Positions 46,547 through 51,568 of a stretch of 51,568 nt of DNA are shown one piece after another (within the stretch, counting starts at the first letter, position 1; each line of letters starts with the position of its first letter). A program made the translations under genes and the position numbers. This stretch comes from Bacillus sp. X1(2014) (lineage in GTDB: Bacteria > Bacillota > Bacilli > Bacillales_B > DSM-18226), in contig NZ_VEED01000025.1 of NCBI RefSeq assembly GCF_007678255.1, forward strand, positions 1 to 51,568, in the 5' to 3' direction. The notes beneath the pieces were generated by a model. That model did not search any database. It saw nothing but the letters and a program-made list of their open reading frames with translations, and was not told the DNA's origin.

Positions 46547-47389
46547 ATGAATACATCTCAAGAACTCATCCAATGTGGACCATATACCTTGGATTGTAGT
46601 AAAAAGACCATGATTATGGGCATTTTAAATGCAACTCCAGATTCCTTTTCGGATGGCGGGAAATTCAACCAGGTTGAATTGGCTGTTAAACGAGCAAAAG
46701 AAATGGTGGCAAATGGTGCGGATATAATTGATATCGGCGGGGAATCGACACGGCCAGGCTTTGCAGCCGTACCTGCTGAGGAAGAGCTCGAGAGGGTGAT
46801 TCCGATCATAAGGGCAATTTCTGAACAAGTGCAAGTTCCGATCTCGATTGATACGTATAAAGCTGAAGTGGCGAAGCAGTCAATAGAAGCTGGAGCTCAT
46901 ATCATCAATGATGTATGGGGGGCAAAAGCAGATGAAAAGATGGGACAAGTGGCAGCTGACTACGGTGTTCCGATTGTACTTATGCATAATCGTCAGGAGA
47001 GAAACTACCAGGTATTTATGAGAGATGTTATCAATGACCTCTATGAAAGTATAGCCATCGTTAAAAAGGCGGGAGTGAAGGATGAACAGATTATCCTCGA
47101 CCCTGGTATCGGTTTTGCTAGGGATTATAAAGAAAATCTGCTAACCATGCAGAATTTAGATACGTTTGTTAAGTTAGGTTATCCCGTGTTATTAGGAACT
47201 TCCAAAAAATCGATGATTGGACAAGCATTAGATCTCCCTGTTCATGAAAGAATGGAAGGTACAGGAGCAACCGTCTGTTTCGGAATCCAAAAGGGCTGCC
47301 ATATAGTCCGTGTTCACGATGTGAAAGAAATGAGCAGAATGGCTAAAATGATGGATGCCCTGATGGGAAAGGGTGAAACGATTGGATAA
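46547..47389 (+). CDS. folP: Dihydropteroate synthase (280 aa)
   Basis: Joins 6-hydroxymethyl-dihydropterin diphosphate with p-aminobenzoate; the sulfonamide target (sul in B. subtilis). TIM-barrel motifs are MGILNATPDSFSDGGKF (loop 1), DIGGESTRPGF (loop 2), SIDTYKAEVA, HIINDVWG, LMHNRQE, ILDPGIGFAR, LGTSKKSMIG and the C-terminal RVHDVKE. The ATG at 46547 has TAGGAGGA 6 nt upstream. The frame is open 15 codons further 5', but without family match. It overlaps folB by 8 nt. It is the first gene of the folate unit here, where pab genes would normally precede. Confidence 0.96.
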   Translation: MNTSQELIQCGPYTLDCSKKTMIMGILNATPDSFSDGGKFNQVELAVKRAKEMVANGADIIDIGGESTRPGFAAVPAEEELERVIPIIRAISEQVQVPISIDTYKAEVAKQSIEAGAHIINDVWGAKADEKMGQVAADYGVPIVLMHNRQERNYQVFMRDVINDLYESIAIVKKAGVKDEQIILDPGIGFARDYKENLLTMQNLDTFVKLGYPVLLGTSKKSMIGQALDLPVHERMEGTGATVCFGIQKGCHIVRVHDVKEMSRMAKMMDALMGKGETIG

Positions 47390-47741
47390 AATCTACGTCA
47401 ATAGAATGGAGTTTTACGGGTACCATGGTGTGTTTTCAGAAGAGACTCGGTTGGGACAGCGTTTTGCCGTCGACTTATCAGTTGCTATTGATTTAAAAAA
47501 GGCAGGCGAAACGGATAATCTGGAATTCTCAGTGAATTATGCGGAACTATACCAAGTTTGCAAAGAGATAATGGAGGGTCCACCTTTTAAATTAGTCGAG
47601 GCAGTGGCAGAGAGAATTGCAGCAGGTGTGCTGACAGGCTTCCCGCTTATATCTGAAGTAACTGTTAAAGTGATTAAACCAGATCCGCCCATTCCAGGTC
47701 ATTACCGCTCCGTTGCAGTAGAAATTACAAGGAGAAGATAA
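47382..47741 (+). CDS. folB: Dihydroneopterin aldolase FolB (119 aa)
   Basis: Converts 7,8-dihydroneopterin to 6-hydroxymethyl-dihydropterin and glycolaldehyde. The octameric T-fold family is recognised by MEFYGYHGVFSEETRLGQRFAVDL with the catalytic Glu near residue 18, NYAELYQVCKEIMEG, LVEAVAERIA, and VKVIKPDPPIPGHY with the second catalytic region. A TTG start at 47382 matches the B. subtilis N terminus (MDKVYV); AAAGGGTGA at about 47368-47376 is upstream. A GTG at 47373 lies within that site. It is coupled to folP by overlap. Confidence 0.94.
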   Translation: MDKIYVNRMEFYGYHGVFSEETRLGQRFAVDLSVAIDLKKAGETDNLEFSVNYAELYQVCKEIMEGPPFKLVEAVAERIAAGVLTGFPLISEVTVKVIKPDPPIPGHYRSVAVEITRRR

Positions 47742-47743
47742 AA

Positions 47744-48271
47744 GTGGAAAACACAGCATTTATTGCCCTTGGCTCGAACATGGGAAACCGTTATGATAAT
47801 ATAACGAAGGCGATCAAAAGATTAACAAGTTATTCTGGAATTCATTTGGTAAATTACTCCTCTATTTATGAGACGGATCCGATTGGCTATGAAGACCAAG
47901 ATTTATTTTTGAATATGGTAATTGAGATTCAGACGGCCTTTAGTTCAATGGATTTATTAGATTTATGTTTAGAAATCGAATTAGAACTTGGAAGAAAAAG
48001 GGAGATAATATGGGGTCCGCGGACAATAGACCTTGACATTCTTACCTTTAACCAAGAAAATATTCAAAGCGAGAAGCTTATTGTTCCACATCCAAGGATG
48101 TTAGAGCGAGCGTTTGTAATTATTCCACTTTTAGAAATCTATCAGGACAAGAAATGTTCGGAGATAAATAAATTACTCAAGGCATCATTAGAAGAATTAC
48201 CAAATAAAGAAGGAGTCCGAATATGGAAGCGGAAAAATGGGGAAGACGTATTCGAGCCTATCGGAAGTTAA
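47744..48271 (+). CDS. folK: HPPK, 6-hydroxymethyl-dihydropterin pyrophosphokinase FolK (175 aa)
   Basis: Pyrophosphorylates the pterin alcohol to make the substrate of FolP. Signature blocks are FIALGSNMGNRYDNI at the N terminus, YETDPIGYEDQDLFLNMV, IELELGRKREIIWGPRTIDLDIL with the two metal-binding Asp, and VPHPRMLERAFVIIPLLEI. The GTG at 47744 is 3 nt after the folB stop, with AAGGAGAAG ahead. Its last 49 nt overlap yazB in another frame. The three fol enzymes thus form a tightly coupled unit. Confidence 0.95.
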   Translation: MENTAFIALGSNMGNRYDNITKAIKRLTSYSGIHLVNYSSIYETDPIGYEDQDLFLNMVIEIQTAFSSMDLLDLCLEIELELGRKREIIWGPRTIDLDILTFNQENIQSEKLIVPHPRMLERAFVIIPLLEIYQDKKCSEINKLLKASLEELPNKEGVRIWKRKNGEDVFEPIGS

Positions 48272-48432
48272 AGGGCTTTACACAAGAAGGTTTTTCGAAG
48301 GAACTAGGTGTATCCGTATCGATTTTAGGCGAAATTGAAAGAGGAAACCGCCTTCCTGCCACTGATTTACTGGAAAGGATTGCGAATTCTTTAAAAATCA
48401 CAATAGATGACTTAAAGCCGAAAGACTTATAA
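48223..48432 (+). CDS. yazB: YazB, Xre-type helix-turn-helix regulator (69 aa)
   Basis: Single-domain Cro/CI-type DNA-binding protein. The HTH spans about residues 10-60: IRAYRKLKGFTQEGFSKELGVSVSILGEIERGNRLPATDLLERIANSL. There is no sensor domain. It begins inside folK at ATG 48223 (overlap 49 nt), as in B. subtilis. Targets are unknown; control of the folate or dus genes is only a guess from position. AAGGAG lies about 7 nt ahead of the start. Confidence 0.9.
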   Translation: MEAEKWGRRIRAYRKLKGFTQEGFSKELGVSVSILGEIERGNRLPATDLLERIANSLKITIDDLKPKDL

Positions 48433-48504
48433 AGCTGGCGCTGCTCTAGATTGTAGTCTAAGTAAAACTCATGAATCATTACAAGAAGAATTGGAGGTGG
48501 ATTC

Positions 48505-49506
48505 ATGTTAAAGATTGGCGATATTGAAATGAAGAATCCAGTAGTCCTGGCCCCGATGGCCGGAGTATGTAACTCGGCATTCCGTTTAACGGTAAAAGAG
48601 TTCGGTGCTGGTTTGGTTTGTGCAGAGATGGTAAGTGATAAAGGGATCGTTCTTAAAAATGAGAAAACAATGAATATGCTTTATATCGATGAGCGTGAAA
48701 AACCGTTAAGCTTGCAAATCTTTGGTGGTGAGAAAGAAACACTAGTCCAAGCGGCTAAATTTGTTGATCAGAATACCAACGCTGATATTATTGATATTAA
48801 TATGGGTTGTCCTGTTCCAAAAATTACAAAATGTGATGCTGGGGCGAAGTGGCTGCTTGACCCAAATAAAATTTACGAGATGGTTTCTGCGGTGGTAGCG
48901 GAGGTCGAAAAACCTGTAACTGTAAAAATGCGGATGGGCTGGGATGATGAGCATATTTTTGCCGTAAAAAATGCTCAGGCCGTAGAACGTGCAGGAGGAA
49001 AGGCTGTTTCCTTGCATGGTCGAACGCGTGTTCAGATGTATGAGGGAAAAGCTAACTGGGATATTATTCGTGAAGTAAAGCAAAACCTTAATATTCCGCT
49101 AATAGGAAATGGTGATATTTTGACACCGCAAGATGCCAAGCGTATGCTTGAAGAAACTGGTGTAGATGGGGTAATGATCGGAAGAGCGGCTTTAGGTGAC
49201 CCGTGGATGATCTACCGCACCGTTCAATATTTAGAAACGGGTATTTTAATGCCTCAACCAACGGTTAGTGAAAAGATTGATGTATGCATCCTTCATCTTG
49301 ACCGCTTAATCGCGCTAAAAGATGAATATATTGCGGTTCGTGAAATGCGCAAGCATGCAGCCTGGTATTTAAAAGGGGTGCGCGGCAACGCTAAAGTTCG
49401 TAATGCTATTAATGAATGTGAGACTAGAAATCAATTAGTAACAGTATTAAATGAATTGGTCACAGAAGTGGAAGCATTAGAACAAAGTCAGTTAATTGTA
49501 GGATAA
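48505..49506 (+). CDS. dusB: tRNA-dihydrouridine synthase DusB (YacF, 333 aa)
   Basis: FMN-dependent enzyme that reduces uridines in tRNA to dihydrouridine using NADPH; recent work in B. subtilis also reports action on 23S rRNA. The TIM-barrel N-terminal domain has VVLAPMAGVCNSAFR (FMN), CAEMVSDKG, LSLQIFGGEKE, and INMGCPVPKITKCDAGAKWL with the catalytic Cys. LHGRTRVQMYEGKANW, IGNGDI and GVMIGRAALGDPW follow. The C-terminal helical domain binds tRNA. TTGGAGGTGG precedes ATG 48505. It is the last gene of the folP unit. Confidence 0.94.
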   Translation: MLKIGDIEMKNPVVLAPMAGVCNSAFRLTVKEFGAGLVCAEMVSDKGIVLKNEKTMNMLYIDEREKPLSLQIFGGEKETLVQAAKFVDQNTNADIIDINMGCPVPKITKCDAGAKWLLDPNKIYEMVSAVVAEVEKPVTVKMRMGWDDEHIFAVKNAQAVERAGGKAVSLHGRTRVQMYEGKANWDIIREVKQNLNIPLIGNGDILTPQDAKRMLEETGVDGVMIGRAALGDPWMIYRTVQYLETGILMPQPTVSEKIDVCILHLDRLIALKDEYIAVREMRKHAAWYLKGVRGNAKVRNAINECETRNQLVTVLNELVTEVEALEQSQLIVG

Positions 49507-49545
49507 ACTTGTCACTTAAAGTGTCTTTTCTATACTAATTTGGAT

Positions 49546-49576
49546 GCTGCCAGTGAAAAAACTGGCAGTTTTTATT
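49546..49576 (+). terminator. terminator after dusB
   Basis: A perfect 7-bp stem (CTGCCAG / CTGGCAG) with an 8-nt loop is followed by TTTTTATTTT. Confidence 0.85.
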
Positions 49577-49677
49577 TTATTAACATCTTTTTTGATGTCT
49601 GAAAGTATAAGTTTGTGTAAAATAATAAAGTATGTAGAAAAATGGGATCGCCTTATTTATAGCATTTTACATAATAA

Positions 49678-51183
<1,506 letters not shown>

Positions 51184-51191
51184 TCTTTTAA

Positions 51192-51221
51192 AAAAGTGCC
51201 ATTTCATTGGCACTTTTTTTT
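51192..51221 (+). terminator. terminator after lysS
   Basis: A 10-bp stem (AAAAGTGCCA / TGGCACTTTT) with a TTTCAT loop is followed by a T run. Confidence 0.92.
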
Positions 51222-51290
51222 ATGACGAAGCCTATGAAGAGTTTGAATATTATTACTTTGGAAATTTGGAGAAAAAATAATAAAATACTA

Positions 51291-51319
51291 TTGCACCTAA
51301 TCTCGAATGGTGGTATATT
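51291..51319 (+). promoter_or_regulatory. rrn promoter P1
   Basis: TTGCAC (51291-51296) and TATATT (51314-51319) are separated by 17 bp. It is the upstream of two tandem rRNA promoters. Confidence 0.7.
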
Positions 51320-51374
51320 AATATCTGTTGCTGCGAGGCAATGGTGGTTATCAAAAAAAGAATTTAAAAAGTTG

Positions 51375-51403
51375 TTGACATTCTATTGATAACTTGGTAA
51401 GAT
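51375..51403 (+). promoter_or_regulatory. rrn promoter P2
   Basis: TTGACA (51375-51380) and TAAGAT (51398-51403) are 17 bp apart. An A/T-rich UP-like tract, AAAGAATTTAAAAAG, precedes the -35. Confidence 0.85.
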
Positions 51404-51532
51404 AATAAAGTCGCTTTAAGGCGATTGAGTAATTGATCTTTGAAAACTAAACAAACAAAATCGTGCAAACAAACAATAAATTTTAGTTTCTTTTTAAGAA
51501 ACTAAGCCAACGTAACAAATGAGCTAATCAAC
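51404..51532 (+). other. rRNA operon leader
   Basis: The leader includes the typical Bacillus rrn sequence GATCTTTGAAAACTAAACAAA (about 51436-51456), which contains the boxA-type antitermination region. It also has a stem AGTTTCTT / AAGAAACT (about 51485-51503) likely involved in pre-16S folding or processing. Confidence 0.7.
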
Positions 51533-51568
51533 TTTCTTGGAGAGTTTGATCCTGGCTCAGGACGAACG
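51533..51568 (+). rRNA. rrs: 16S rRNA, 5' end (partial)
   Basis: GGAGAGTTTGATCCTGGCTC followed by AGGACGAACG is the universal bacterial 16S start. The mature 5' end is estimated at about 51533 by comparison with B. subtilis. The gene continues past the window. Confidence 0.95.

Overview
This 51.6 kb window is an origin-proximal core segment of a low-GC, endospore-forming Bacillaceae chromosome (Bacillus, Neobacillus or Mesobacillus type). It lies between two rRNA operons: the 3' end of a 5S gene opens it and the first bases of a 16S gene close it. All but one of the genes (abrB) run left to right. Gene order follows the Bacillus subtilis csfB-tmk-holB-abrB-metS-ksgA-spoVG-prs-mfd-spoIIE-ftsH-cysK-lysS segment almost gene for gene. 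The genus assignment is an inference from protein similarity recalled from memory.

Layout. 1-555: 5S end, rrn terminator, three 52-bp tandem repeats and a SigF promoter. 556-7735: csfB, yaaO, tmk, darA, holB, ricT, yabA, trmN6, yazA, rsmI (sporulation sigma control, dTMP supply, DNA replication, c-di-AMP sensing, tRNA/rRNA methylation). 7789-8556: the only minus-strand gene, abrB, with Spo0A boxes, divergent from metS. 8557-15784: metS, a parS site, tatD, yabE, rnmV, ksgA, yabG. 15785-23870: veg, sspF, ispE, purR, ridA, spoVG, glmU, prs, ctc, pth, fin. 23971-33895: mfd, spoVT, a MurJ/SpoVB-type flippase, yabN, rqcP, yabP, yabQ, divIC, yabR. 34139-38434: spoIIE, yabS, yabT. 38625-45351: tilS, hprT, ftsH, coaX, hslO, yacD. 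45510-51183: cysK, folP, folB, folK, yazB, dusB, lysS, followed by tandem rrn promoters.

How it works together. The segment mixes housekeeping genes (translation, nucleotide, cell-wall precursor, folate, CoA and cysteine metabolism) with regulators and effectors of sporulation. Good promoter matches are visible for SigF (csfB, yabS), SigG (sspF, fin, spoVT), SigH (spoVG), SigK (yabG), probably SigB (ctc), and Spo0A-controlled SigA (abrB, spoIIE). A perfect parS site and a near-perfect Noc-binding site fit a position close to oriC.

No unknown multigene system is evident. The unusual content is mostly non-coding or absent. There are three copies of a large GC-rich interspersed palindrome, a 52-bp tandem hairpin repeat, and a second extragenic repeat beside parS. 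A hairpin covers the yabP ribosome-binding site, and a far-upstream Spo0A-box pair lies on the metS side of abrB. Compared with B. subtilis, xpaC-yaaN, yaaR, the yabR-spoIIE tRNAs and pabBAC are missing.
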